Assembly (NCBI GenBank): GCA_030705945.1
Contig: JAUZPS010000056.1
Location: forward strand, 1 to 14,791
Direction: 5' to 3'
Origin: Bacillota bacterium
GTDB taxonomy: Bacteria; Bacillota; Clostridia; Acetivibrionales; DSM-2933
DNA: 14,791 bases
A program made the position numbers and the translations under genes. The notes under the pieces are model-generated. The model saw only the letters and a program-made list of their open reading frames with translations, was not told where the DNA came from and searched no databases. The stretch's first letter is position 1, and each line of letters opens with the position of its first letter. Below are positions 1-8,603 of this stretch, piece by piece.

Positions 1-120
1 CTACTGCAAGGCTGTTTGCCCTCTCGTTTAACTCCCGGTATGTAAGCTGCCTGTCTTCATATACCACCGCTATGTTGTCTGGCGTTCTTTCTACCTGTTC
101 CTCAAACAACTCATGTATTG
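1..120 (-). other. Adenylation domain A5, N-terminal start only
   Basis: Only IHELFEEQVERTP through LTYRELNERANSLAV is inside the window. The pocket residues lie outside, so no substrate can be read. Confidence 0.9.
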
Positions 121-196
121 TCTTCTCCTTCGGATACTCCGCTTTTGTATCGTTAAACCTGTATAGTATCTCTTCCTTCTCTTCCTCACTTAACAT
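1..196. repeat. Direct repeat, copy 1 (C-A linker and start of A5), continues past window edge
   Basis: Matches 4531-4726 with four mismatches in 196 bases, at 21, 37, 51 and 125, and no gaps. Homology stops abruptly at 196/4726, just upstream of the LSEEEKEEIL linker codons. It may extend beyond position 1. The offset of 4530 bases is a whole number of codons and one module long. Confidence 0.95.
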
Positions 197-3100
197 TTCA
201 AGCTTGGACATCTTTGTATTAGGATCACTAATAATATTTTGGGCTATTTCATTAAAATGCAAGCCTATAGCACCTATAATCTGACCATCATATGCCAAGG
301 AGTTGTAAGTAATCCGTAGTGTTAGTTGATTGCCCGGTATAATCGTCACATTCATGTCATAATTTGTCTGTTCAAAGGCCTTTGTGCTGTCGTAGTCAAT
401 TTCCATCACCTCAGCACCCTTGCCTTTTTCTTTTTGTATTTGTTCCATTGGGTAATTTTCAAATACTACCAAATGGTCTATGAGTTCATTTTTGAGTCCC
501 GACAATTCCTGCACTTCCACTAAGGGACAGAAGGAATATTTCTCTGAAGTTATAGCATTTTCATGTACCTTTTTAAGCAATTCACCAAATGATATGTCTT
601 CACCGCATTCTACCCTCACTGGTATCGCGTTTATGAACAACCCTACCATCTTTTCTATACCTGCTACTTCAACTGGTCTCCCTGATACTATAGTGCCAAA
701 TACAACGTCCTTTGCATTGTTGTACTTTTGAAGCATAACTCCCCATATTGCCTGGAACATACTATTTAAGGTTACCTGTTGCTCTTTTGCTATTGCCGTT
801 AGTTTTCCCGTCATTTCTTCATCCAGCATGTAGTTCACAGTTGCTTGTATATATTCGCCTCTTGTTCCTTTTACACTTTTCCCTGGTATAACAGCCTTTT
901 CCCCGTATCCTGCAAGGTATTCGGACCAATATTTCATTGCAATTTCTCTATCCTGTTGTCCCAACCAGTATATATATTCCCTGTAAGGTGTTGCTTCCTC
1001 CCACTCTACACTTTCCCCCTTGCATAAAGCTGTATAACATTCTAAAAATTCACCAAATATTATAGGCATACACCATCCATCCACTACTATATGGTGGAAG
1101 CTCCATACAAACTGGTAATCACACTCACCTGTTTTTAGTAAAGATACTCTTATAAGGCTATCCTTTGTGAGATCAAATCCCTTTTCCCTATCACTTTTTT
1201 CAAAGTTTTTAATATATTCTTGCTTTTCATTTCCTGTAGTATAGGATATATCTTCAAAACATATGCTGACATGCCTTTCTTTTAAAACTACTTGCCTTGG
1301 TATTTCAATACTTGTATGCACAATGCTTGTCCTTAATATGTCATACCTTTTTATTAGCATACCTATACTGTTTTGCACCGCTGCTACGTCTATCTCTCCC
1401 TTTACACCGTAAGATAGTTGCTCAAAATATGCTTGCGATTTGTTATCTTCTAGTGCATGAAACAACATGCCCTCTTGCATTGGCGTAAGCGGATATATAT
1501 ATTGTATATTTTCTCCATGTATTTCTACTATACTTTCTAATTCTCCAAGCCCCAAGCCTGTATCACCATAATCTGACGGTGTGAACTCTACTTTACCTTT
1601 TGAAATACAGTGCTCTATTACTTCAACCAATTTTTCTTTATAGATATTTGCTAAACTCGAAATAGTCTCATCCCTGTATTCAGATCCGTTATACCTAAAA
1701 TCAACTATTAGCTTGTCACCAGCTATCATACCATTTATATCAACTTTATAACTTGCTTCTGCTTCCGGATGGATCGATTGCCCTGTTGAGAATCTCGACA
1801 CGCCGAACACTTCGGTATCCATATCCTGCCCAAAGTTACCGAGATAATTGAAGCTTATTTCCGGTTCTTTTTCAAAATCAATATCTTGCACATCTTCAAG
1901 TCCTGAAATATATTTTAGTATTCCATAGCCGACTCCTTTGTTAGGTATTTTTCTCAAATTTTCTTTTACAGACTTTATGCTGTATCCAATATTCCCTTCT
2001 TCGTTCATTTCTAACATTACTGGATATGCAGCAGTAAACCAGCCTACGGTTCTTGATATATCTACATCTTTTATTATATTTTCCCTTCCATGACCTTCAA
2101 GGTTTATAGCCACCGCTTCTAAACCTGACCATTTCCTTAATGCAAGCCCCAAGGCAGTAAGCAGTATGTCGTTTATTTCAGTGTTGTATGCTCTGTTTGC
2201 CTGTCTAGTGAGCTTTATAGTATATTCTTCTGATAGTATTATGTTAGCAGCATGGCAATCTTTTATTCTACCCTTTCCTTTTATACTGTTATCCACCTTA
2301 ACATGTCCAAAGTTTTTAGACAAAATATTTTTCCAGTATTCCCTTTCCCATAGCAGCTTGCTGCTCTTTCCATATTCCTCAACCTTCGACGCCCAATCCC
2401 TAAATGAATGGGTTTTGTCCTGAAACACAATCTTATTGTTGTTTACTGCTTGTTCATACCCTGTTGCATAGTCTTCAAAGATTATTCTCCATGACACTCC
2501 ATCAACAGCTAAGTGATGTATGGCTATTAGCAAGTGGTCACCCTCCACCGTCTTGAACAATCCCAACTTAACAAGGGGACCAGCACTTAAGTCAATACCT
2601 GACTGTATCCTACTACACTCTTCTTTAATCCTTAATTCATAGTTACTGTCACAAGTTAAGTCAATGGTTTCTAAAGTAAACAGTTCCCCTTCATCAAGTT
2701 TACGGTTATACTGCTCTACCTCCTCTTGTTCTACCCTATATACCATTCTTAATGCATCGTGATGTTCAACTATCTTTCTAAATACCTTGCGTAAAATATC
2801 TTCTTTAAATTCGTTTTTTCCTTTTATCATTACAGCCTGGTTCCAATGATGCTTACCTGTAAAGTTTTTATCAAAAAACCACTTTTGTATAGCAGTAAGG
2901 TTAGCTCTTCCCTCAACAACACCCTGGTCTGCCTTATTATCCTCTTTGTTTTTTATTGCGGCAGCAAGTTCACATATAGTTGGTTTTTTCATCAAATCTC
3001 TTATTTCAATCTTCAACCCATACTTATGAAGGCGCGAAGAGACCTGTATGGCCTTAATTGAGTCACCGCCAAGTTCAAAGAAATTATCGTTTATTCCTAT

Positions 3101-6100
3101 CTTGTCAAGCCTCAGTACTTCCTGCCATACCTTGACCATTTTCTCTTCTATTTCATTGGTGGGTGCCACATATTCGACCCCAGTGTTTATACTTCCCTCA
3201 GGCTCCGGAAGTGCCTTCCTGTCAACCTTCCCATTGGGCGTAAGCGGCATCCGGTCAAGATGTATAAAGTATGACGGTATCATATAATCCGGCAGTTCCC
3301 TTGATAAGTATCCCCTTATCTCTGTAACCGGTATTTCAATTTCTGATACATAATATGCACACAGGTACTTATCTCCTGCTTTGTCTTCCTTTGCTATTAC
3401 TACAGCTTCTTTAATCTGATCATACTTTAAAAGCTGGCTTTCTATTTCTCCAAGTTCTATCCTGAATCCTCGTATCTTTACCTGGTCGTCTATCCTGCCT
3501 AAAAACTCTATATTCCCATCCGGCAGCCATCTAGCCAGGTCCCCTGTACGGTACATCCGTTCCCCTGCTACAAATGGATTCTCTACAAATTTCTCTGTCG
3601 TCAGCTCTGGTCTGTTAAGATACCCTCTTGCCAATCCATCCCCTGCTATGCACAGTTCACCCGCAACTCCTACCGGTAGTAACTTTTTATTTTTATCTAT
3701 GATCAGTACTCTGGTATTTTTAATTGATTTTCCAATAGGAATGGTGTTTTCTTCTTTACCGGTACATTTATAATATGTTACACATACTGTTGCTTCGGTA
3801 GGGCCATAGGTGTTATACACTACCGAGTTTTTGAGCAGGTTTGAAATGTGTCCCTTTTTCAGTTCATCTCCGCCGCTTATGAAAATCCTGACTGTTTCCA
3901 GCTTATTTTTCGGAAGCTGGTTTAGTTCATTTAACAACATCGGTGAGCAGCTAATAATACTTATTTTATTCTCTTCAATTATTTGCGCAAACTTGCCTAT
4001 ATCAAAAACGTCTTCTCTTGCTGCAATAACCAGTGATCCGCCCTTAACCAAAACTGGGTATACCTCTTCCACAAAAGCGTCAAAACAATATGAAGCCTGG
4101 GATAATACTGCATCCTCTTCCTCAACATCAAATTCATCAAAAAATGCATAAACATAATGGACCAGATTCCTTGAAGTCACCATTACACCTTTAGGCTTTC
4201 CTGTGGTACCTGAGGTATAAATCGCATATGCCAGACTTTCAGGATTTACCTTAAGGCTCGTATACTCTGAACTGCTTTCACACATTGCTTCATCATCTAT
4301 ATATATTTTCTTCGCCGGTAAATCAAGGGTGTTTTTCTTTTGAATTAGAACAAGCTTTACTCCACTGTCTTCAAGCATGTATTTTATTCTATCCTCAGGA
4401 TATTCAGGGTCTATGGGCAGGTATGCTCCCCCTGCTTTCAATATACCGAGTATGCCCACTATCATCTCCAGTGAGCGCTCTACCATTATCCCTACTATGG
4501 TGTCAGGTTTTACTCCCTTCTCCCTCAATACTACTGCAAGGCTGTTTGCCATCTCGTTTAACTCCCAGTATGTAAGCTGCTTGTCTTCATATACCACCGC
4601 TATGTTGTCTGGCGTTCTTTCTACCTGTTCCTCAAACAACTCATGTATTGTCTTTTCCTTCGGATACTCCGCTTTTGTATCGTTAAACCTGTATAGTATC
4701 TCTTCCTTCTCTTCCTCACTTAACATGTTTAACCCTGAAAGCATGGTATCTGGGTTATTAACTATACTGCCAAGAATATTTATGAAGTGCTTGGCCAAAC
4801 TCTCCACTGTTTCCTTCTTAAATAACCTTGTGCAGTATTCAAGATCAAAAAACAGCTTCCCTCCCTGCTCTAAAGCATTCAAGGTTATATCAAACTTTGC
4901 TATTTTGTTTTCAATCCCATAGGGTATAAACTTTAAGCCTTCTATCTCCAATCTCATATTGCCTGTATTTTGCAGTGCAAACATAGTATCAAATAGAGGG
5001 TTCCTGCTCATGTCTCTTCTTATGTTAAGTCTCTCTACCAGTTCTTCAAACTGATACTCCTGATTTTCATATGCTTTAAGGCTATTTTCCTTTACCTCAG
5101 TCAAGAACTCCTTGAAGCTCTTTTCTCCTTTTGGGTGATTCCTCATTGCTAAGGTGTTTACAAACATACCCAGCATGTTCTGTAAATCTGCATGCGGTCT
5201 TCCTGCTATGGGTGAACCTACAACTATATCTTCCTGCCCTGTATACCTTTGCAGTAAAGCATTATACGCTCCTAACAGCACCATGTACATCGTTGTGCCT
5301 GTTTCCTTTGCCAGACTGTTTAATTCCCGTACAATTTCTTCTCCTACCTCGAAGCTTATGCTGTCTCCCTCAAAACTCTGCTCAGACGGTCTTGCATAAT
5401 CTGTAGGCATGTTTAATACAGGCACTTCATCCCTGTACTTCTCAAGCCAGTATTCTTCCTGTCCCTTCAAACCTCCCGTTCTGAACAACTCATTCTGCCA
5501 TGCTGAGTAATCCCTGTACTGTAGCCTGAACCCTGAAAGTTTATGCCCACCATATAACTGCGTAAACTCCCTTACCAGTACATCCATAGATGTTCCGTCT
5601 GATATTATGTGATGCATGTCAAATAACATAACATGCCTGTCTGCCTCTATTTTTACAAGTCCAACTCTTAGTAATGGTACCTTGTCCAAGTCAAACGGCC
5701 GTATGAAGCCTTTTATTATTTCATCTATATTGTTATCATTGCCTTCGGTATAGTCTACCTTAAACTTCACTTCCCCATGTACCCTCTGTACCGGTTCCCC
5801 TTCAGCCATCTCAAAGGATGTACGCAGAATCTCGTGCCTCTTTATTAGAGAATTAAAAGCATTCTCAAGCCTTGTCCTATCAAGGCTTCCTTCTACGGTT
5901 ATTACACCCGGCATGTTATAGCTTGTGCCCCCACCCTCTATCTGGTTCAATAAGTATAACCTCTTTTGGGCCGGTGATACAGGATAATACTCCCTGTCCT
6001 CAACCCTGCGGATTGACGAGTACATGCTCTTGTCAGCCGTCCTTATGTATCCGGCAATATCTTTTATTGTAGGTGTTCTGAACACCTCGCTGAACGGTAC

Positions 6101-8587
6101 AGCAATGTTGAAAGCCATATGTATTCTGGATATAAGAATTGCAGCCTTCAGGGAATGCCCTCCTATGTGGAAGAAATCATGGTTGGTTCCTATGCCGTCC
6201 TTGCCTAAAATATCCTTCCATATCTCTACCAGCTTTTCTTCAACCGCATCCACGGGAGCTGTGTATTCCTCCTCAAGATCTGAAATTCCAGCACAATCAG
6301 GCAAAGCCTTCCTGTCTATTTTTCCGTTTGGACTCAGCGGCATCTTTTCTATCTGTACAAAATACGCTGGGATCATATAGTCTGGCAGATCTTTTGCAAG
6401 ATGTTCTCTTAATTGTGACGCCGTTAGTCTGTCTTCTCCAACGAAGTAGGCTGCGAGGTATCGGCCACCCTGCGGGTCATCTTTTGCCAGGACGACTGTT
6501 TCCTTTATCCGTGGGTGTCCCAGTAATCGGCTTTCTATTTCTCCCAGCTCAATCCTGAAGCCACGGATCTTTACCTGATGGTCGATTCTTCCCAGGTATT
6601 CCATATCCCCCTCTGGCAGGAACCTTGCCAGATCCCCTGATTTGTAAAGCCTCTCCGTGGGGTTGTATGGATTCTGCGTGAATTTTTGTGCCGTCAGCAC
6701 GCTATTGTTCAGATATCCCCTTCCTACGCCCTTTCCTCCGACATAAAGTTCTCCGGCTGCTCCTATCGGTAGCAGCCTCATATTTTTGTCCAGGATATAT
6801 GCGGTCAATGTAGGAATAGGTTTGCCAATATTGGATATGTTCCTTTCTATTTCATTTTCAGTAATCTCCTTATATGTAACATGGACGGTAGTTTCTGTGA
6901 TCCCGTACATATTCACCAGTTTTGTTTTTGGGTATCTCTTCCTCCAGCCTTTCAACATAACAGGCTGTAAGGCTTCTCCCCCGAATATCACATACCGTAT
7001 TCCAAGTTCACTTTTACTATTTCCTTGTTCTTCTTGTACCAGACTGTAAAATGCAGTCGGGGTTTGGTTCAATACGGTGACTTTTTCTTCTTCCAGGAGT
7101 TTCAAGAATTCCCTTGAATTTTGCGCTTTTAGTTTGGGAACTACAATCAGTTTACCTCCGTACAATAGCGCCCCATACATCTCCCATACGGAGAAATCAA
7201 AACAGTAGGAATGGAATAAAGTCCATACATCCTTGTCATTAAAGTCAAACTGCATTTTATCGTTAAACATCAGCCGGACAACATTTTCATGTTCTATCAT
7301 CGTCCCCTTCGGCTTTCCTGTCGTGCCGGAGGTATAAATGATATAGGCCAGATGATTGGCGGCATTGAGATTTTCCAGATTTTCAGTCCCACTGATTTCA
7401 AGCCTTTCTTCACCAATATCTATGATTGTTCCCTGGAAGGTTATTCCCTGCATCTTGTTTTCTTGCGTAAGCAGCATCCCTGCTCCGCTGTTTTCCAGCA
7501 TGTATGCAATTCTCTCCTGGGGGTATTCCGGGTCAATCGGAAGGTAAGCTCCTCCTGCTTTTAAGACCGCCAAGATGCCTATGATCATCTCTAGGGAACG
7601 CTCTAACGCAATTGCTACGATGTAATCCGGCCCTAGCCCACGAGCTCTTAATACCCTGGCCATCCGGTTGGCCTTTTCATTAAGCTCCCTATAGGTCAGT
7701 TGCTTATTTTCAAACACTACTGCCGTATTTTCAGGAGTTCTTTCCACCTGCTCCTCAAACAACCGATGTATTGTCTTATTCTCCGGATATCCAGCTTTTG
7801 TAGCATTGAAGCCACACAGTATTTTTGTTTTTTCCTCCTCGGACAGGATTTCTACATCATTCAGCATTATACCGGGATTATCCAGCACAGCCCTCAATAT
7901 ATTGACAAGATGACTCAAAATCTGCTCAGCCGTCTCTTTATAATACAGGCTCGAAAAATATTCAATTTCCGACGTCAAGTAATCGTCTTCCATCCCGAAG
8001 GCAAATACAATACCGGCTTTCAAAGCACTTGCACTCCTCCTGCCGTGAATGCCATTTATCAAAACAGCAGTATTGAACTGTAGCTGTCCATCCTCATCTA
8101 CGGGCAGATTTAAGAGTCCTGCAAGCCTTCCGATTGGAAAATTGCAGTTCCTTTCCGCTTCAATAGCTGAGGACCTTACCTGCAGCAACAGATCCTTAAA
8201 TGTAAGGTTGGCTTCAACCTGAACCCTTAAGGGCAGCAGCCCGTTTGATTGTCCTTCCTGCCCGCCTTCAATTGAAGGGGGCATTCCCAGTACAATGTCC
8301 TCAACACCTGTGTACCTGCTTAAAAGGTATGCTGTACAAGTAAGTAAAATCAAATACATACCATGCATTGAACTTCCGCTCATGCGGTTCAATCTATTGA
8401 AAAGCTCATCCGGAACCCTGCTGCTGAAAACCTGACGAGCGGCTTGTTCCGGCCTCTCCTTCCGCATGTCCGCAGGGAATGCGCCCATCGTTATGTCCCC
8501 GTTTAATTTGTCCAGCCAGTACTTTTTTTCATTTTCAAGCTTGCCGCTTGACACAATTATGTTTTGTCTCAATAAATTATTTTCCAT
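1..8587 (-). CDS. Non-ribosomal peptide synthetase, half-C-A-PCP / C-A-PCP-E / C-A... (3' end outside window)
   Basis: Second NRPS of the assembly line, read without a stop from ATG 8587-8585 to the window edge (2862 complete codons). The start is well supported: a G-rich ribosome binding site lies 9 bases upstream, and the same frame meets a stop at 8644-8642 with no other good start. Domain order by residue: half C domain (1-247), A (273-765), PCP (Ser812), C (865-1285, HHIISDG at 992-998), A (1314-1795), PCP (Ser1843), E (1892-2330, HHLAVDG at 2024-2030), C (2362-2790, HHIVVDG at 2498-2504) and the start of an A domain (2824 on). Pocket residues suggest Thr for the first A domain and Lys for the second, which is epimerised to D-Lys. 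The last C domain has the YPLTPMQEGMLFH signature of domains that accept a D-configured donor, in keeping with the E domain before it. No release domain is seen, so the line continues beyond position 1. Confidence 0.97.
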   Translation of the reverse strand, partial: MENNLLRQNIIVSSGKLENEKKYWLDKLNGDITMGAFPADMRKERPEQAARQVFSSRVPDELFNRLNRMSGSSMHGMYLILLTCTAYLLSRYTGVEDIVLGMPPSIEGGQEGQSNGLLPLRVQVEANLTFKDLLLQVRSSAIEAERNCNFPIGRLAGLLNLPVDEDGQLQFNTAVLINGIHGRRSASALKAGIVFAFGMEDDYLTSEIEYFSSLYYKETAEQILSHLVNILRAVLDNPGIMLNDVEILSEEEKTKILCGFNATKAGYPENKTIHRLFEEQVERTPENTAVVFENKQLTYRELNEKANRMARVLRARGLGPDYIVAIALERSLEMIIGILAVLKAGGAYLPIDPEYPQERIAYMLENSGAGMLLTQENKMQGITFQGTIIDIGEERLEISGTENLENLNAANHLAYIIYTSGTTGKPKGTMIEHENVVRLMFNDKMQFDFNDKDVWTLFHSYCFDFSVWEMYGALLYGGKLIVVPKLKAQNSREFLKLLEEEKVTVLNQTPTAFYSLVQEEQGNSKSELGIRYVIFGGEALQPVMLKGWRKRYPKTKLVNMYGITETTVHVTYKEITENEIERNISNIGKPIPTLTAYILDKNMRLLPIGAAGELYVGGKGVGRGYLNNSVLTAQKFTQNPYNPTERLYKSGDLARFLPEGDMEYLGRIDHQVKIRGFRIELGEIESRLLGHPRIKETVVLAKDDPQGGRYLAAYFVGEDRLTASQLREHLAKDLPDYMIPAYFVQIEKMPLSPNGKIDRKALPDCAGISDLEEEYTAPVDAVEEKLVEIWKDILGKDGIGTNHDFFHIGGHSLKAAILISRIHMAFNIAVPFSEVFRTPTIKDIAGYIRTADKSMYSSIRRVEDREYYPVSPAQKRLYLLNQIEGGGTSYNMPGVITVEGSLDRTRLENAFNSLIKRHEILRTSFEMAEGEPVQRVHGEVKFKVDYTEGNDNNIDEIIKGFIRPFDLDKVPLLRVGLVKIEADRHVMLFDMHHIISDGTSMDVLVREFTQLYGGHKLSGFRLQYRDYSAWQNELFRTGGLKGQEEYWLEKYRDEVPVLNMPTDYARPSEQSFEGDSISFEVGEEIVRELNSLAKETGTTMYMVLLGAYNALLQRYTGQEDIVVGSPIAGRPHADLQNMLGMFVNTLAMRNHPKGEKSFKEFLTEVKENSLKAYENQEYQFEELVERLNIRRDMSRNPLFDTMFALQNTGNMRLEIEGLKFIPYGIENKIAKFDITLNALEQGGKLFFDLEYCTRLFKKETVESLAKHFINILGSIVNNPDTMLSGLNMLSEEEKEEILYRFNDTKAEYPKEKTIHELFEEQVERTPDNIAVVYEDKQLTYWELNEMANSLAVVLREKGVKPDTIVGIMVERSLEMIVGILGILKAGGAYLPIDPEYPEDRIKYMLEDSGVKLVLIQKKNTLDLPAKKIYIDDEAMCESSSEYTSLKVNPESLAYAIYTSGTTGKPKGVMVTSRNLVHYVYAFFDEFDVEEEDAVLSQASYCFDAFVEEVYPVLVKGGSLVIAAREDVFDIGKFAQIIEENKISIISCSPMLLNELNQLPKNKLETVRIFISGGDELKKGHISNLLKNSVVYNTYGPTEATVCVTYYKCTGKEENTIPIGKSIKNTRVLIIDKNKKLLPVGVAGELCIAGDGLARGYLNRPELTTEKFVENPFVAGERMYRTGDLARWLPDGNIEFLGRIDDQVKIRGFRIELGEIESQLLKYDQIKEAVVIAKEDKAGDKYLCAYYVSEIEIPVTEIRGYLSRELPDYMIPSYFIHLDRMPLTPNGKVDRKALPEPEGSINTGVEYVAPTNEIEEKMVKVWQEVLRLDKIGINDNFFELGGDSIKAIQVSSRLHKYGLKIEIRDLMKKPTICELAAAIKNKEDNKADQGVVEGRANLTAIQKWFFDKNFTGKHHWNQAVMIKGKNEFKEDILRKVFRKIVEHHDALRMVYRVEQEEVEQYNRKLDEGELFTLETIDLTCDSNYELRIKEECSRIQSGIDLSAGPLVKLGLFKTVEGDHLLIAIHHLAVDGVSWRIIFEDYATGYEQAVNNNKIVFQDKTHSFRDWASKVEEYGKSSKLLWEREYWKNILSKNFGHVKVDNSIKGKGRIKDCHAANIILSEEYTIKLTRQANRAYNTEINDILLTALGLALRKWSGLEAVAINLEGHGRENIIKDVDISRTVGWFTAAYPVMLEMNEEGNIGYSIKSVKENLRKIPNKGVGYGILKYISGLEDVQDIDFEKEPEISFNYLGNFGQDMDTEVFGVSRFSTGQSIHPEAEASYKVDINGMIAGDKLIVDFRYNGSEYRDETISSLANIYKEKLVEVIEHCISKGKVEFTPSDYGDTGLGLGELESIVEIHGENIQYIYPLTPMQEGMLFHALEDNKSQAYFEQLSYGVKGEIDVAAVQNSIGMLIKRYDILRTSIVHTSIEIPRQVVLKERHVSICFEDISYTTGNEKQEYIKNFEKSDREKGFDLTKDSLIRVSLLKTGECDYQFVWSFHHIVVDGWCMPIIFGEFLECYTALCKGESVEWEEATPYREYIYWLGQQDREIAMKYWSEYLAGYGEKAVIPGKSVKGTRGEYIQATVNYMLDEEMTGKLTAIAKEQQVTLNSMFQAIWGVMLQKYNNAKDVVFGTIVSGRPVEVAGIEKMVGLFINAIPVRVECGEDISFGELLKKVHENAITSEKYSFCPLVEVQELSGLKNELIDHLVVFENYPMEQIQKEKGKGAEVMEIDYDSTKAFEQTNYDMNVTIIPGNQLTLRITYNSLAYDGQIIGAIGLHFNEIAQNIISDPNTKMSKLEMLSEEEKEEILYRFNDTKAEYPKEKTIHELFEEQVERTPDNIAVVYEDRQLTYRELNERANSLAV
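200..1510 (-). other. Condensation domain C5, D-donor type
   Basis: It opens YPLTPMQEGMLFHAL, the signature of C domains taking a D-configured donor, and has FHHIVVDGWC (1099-1070) and GLFINAIPVR. It directly follows the epimerase, as expected. It would condense the D-Lys-ended chain with the residue loaded by the next module, which lies mostly beyond position 1. Confidence 0.92.
1600..2915 (-). other. Epimerization domain (L-Lys to D-Lys)
   Basis: Member of the C-domain superfamily that interconverts L and D forms of the carrier-bound residue. It opens ANLTAIQKWFF and has HHLAVDGVSW (residues 2024-2033), EGHGRE (catalytic Glu2164), VGWFTAAYP, KGVGYGIL and FNYLGNFG, the full set of E-domain motifs. 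All catalytic residues are present, so it is probably active. It is noticeably more AT-rich than the modules before it. Confidence 0.92.
2955..3165 (-). other. Peptidyl carrier domain PCP4 (GGDSI type, before the epimerase)
   Basis: The motif NFFELGGDSIKAIQVSSRL has its modified Ser at codon 3061-3059 (residue 1843). The GGDSI form fits the E domain that follows. Confidence 0.92.
3205..4650 (-). other. Adenylation domain A4 (downstream protein), predicted Lys
   Basis: Complete from IHELFEEQVERTP to NGKVDRKALPEP. Pocket residues are D-A-E (FDAFVEE), S (ISCSP), I and G (FISGG), T (NTYGPTE), and V-C. DAESIGTVC plus the A10 Lys is nearly the reported lysine code DAESIGSVxK, and the acidic Glu in the pocket fits a basic side chain. 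Ornithine cannot be excluded. Motif A1/A2 reads LTYWELNEMAN, where LTYRELNERAN is usual. Confidence 0.82.
4531..4726. repeat. Direct repeat, copy 2 (C-A linker and start of A4)
   Basis: Partner of 1-196, in the same orientation and reading frame, encoding the linker and first residues of the Lys-activating A domain. Compared with copy 1 it changes Arg to Met, Arg to Trp and Arg to Lys, plus one silent change. Confidence 0.95.
4735..5998 (-). other. Condensation domain C4, L-donor type
   Basis: Intact motifs: SPAQKRLYLLNQ, RHEILRTSF, MHHIISDGTS (5617-5588), YRDYSAW, GMFVNTLAMR, NQEYQFEEL and MSRNPLFDTMF. It joins the chain ending in Thr on PCP3 to the Lys loaded on PCP4. Its C-terminal boundary coincides with the end of the direct repeat at 4726. 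Confidence 0.92.
6035..6240 (-). other. Peptidyl carrier domain PCP3 (GGHSL type)
   Basis: The motif DFFHIGGHSLKAAILISR has its modified Ser at codon 6154-6152 (residue 812). It is followed by an L-donor-type C domain. Confidence 0.92.
6300..7771 (-). other. Adenylation domain A3 (downstream protein), predicted Thr
   Basis: Complete from IHRLFEEQVERTP to NGKIDRKALP. Pocket residues D-F-W (FDFSVW), N (LNQTP), I and G (VIFGG), M, V and H (NMYGITETTVH) give the threonine code DFWNIGMVHK. It resembles A1 closely at the protein level while the DNA has diverged. It has the normal A8, RIELGEIE. Confidence 0.87.
7845..8587 (-). other. N-terminal half condensation domain (C-lobe only, no active site)
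   Basis: The first about 247 residues of the downstream protein align by eye with the second half of a C domain. It begins just before a YWLDKLNGD segment like the YWLEKYRDE seen after motif C4 in intact domains, and ends at the normal C-A linker (LSEEEKTKIL). Motifs C1 to C4, including HHxxxDG, are absent. C5 is degenerate (NGLLPLRVQ where GxFVNTLPLR is normal), as are C6 (NCNFPIGRL) and C7 (QLQFNTAVL). It cannot catalyse condensation by the usual mechanism, so a structural or docking role is inferred. Confidence 0.85.
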
Positions 8588-8596
8588 CTTATTGAT

Positions 8597-8603
8597 CCCC
8601 CCT
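8597..8603 (-). promoter_or_regulatory. Ribosome binding site of the downstream NRPS gene
   Basis: The minus strand reads AGGGGGG here, overlapping the TAG stop of the upstream gene (8604-8602), with a 9-base spacer to the ATG at 8587-8585. This purine-rich stretch fixes the start of the downstream gene. Its overlap with the previous stop suggests that the two genes share one transcript and may be translationally coupled. No promoter or terminator is visible between them. Confidence 0.8.

Noticed and set aside
1..196. The direct repeat as an insertion sequence or attachment site
   Set aside because: Both copies lie in frame within conserved NRPS linker and A-domain codons, with no transposase, inverted ends or target duplication.
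1600..2915. Reading the E domain as a further C domain
   Set aside because: EGHGRE, VGWFTAAYP and FNYLGNFG are E-domain motifs, the carrier before it is of the GGDSI type, and a D-donor C domain follows.
3810..4151. Plus-strand open frames such as 3810-4151, 6139-6558, 10456-10905 and 4377-4922
   Set aside because: They lie wholly opposite conserved NRPS domains, show no family motifs of their own and are low-complexity Ser/Leu/Pro/Phe-rich, as expected of antisense frames.
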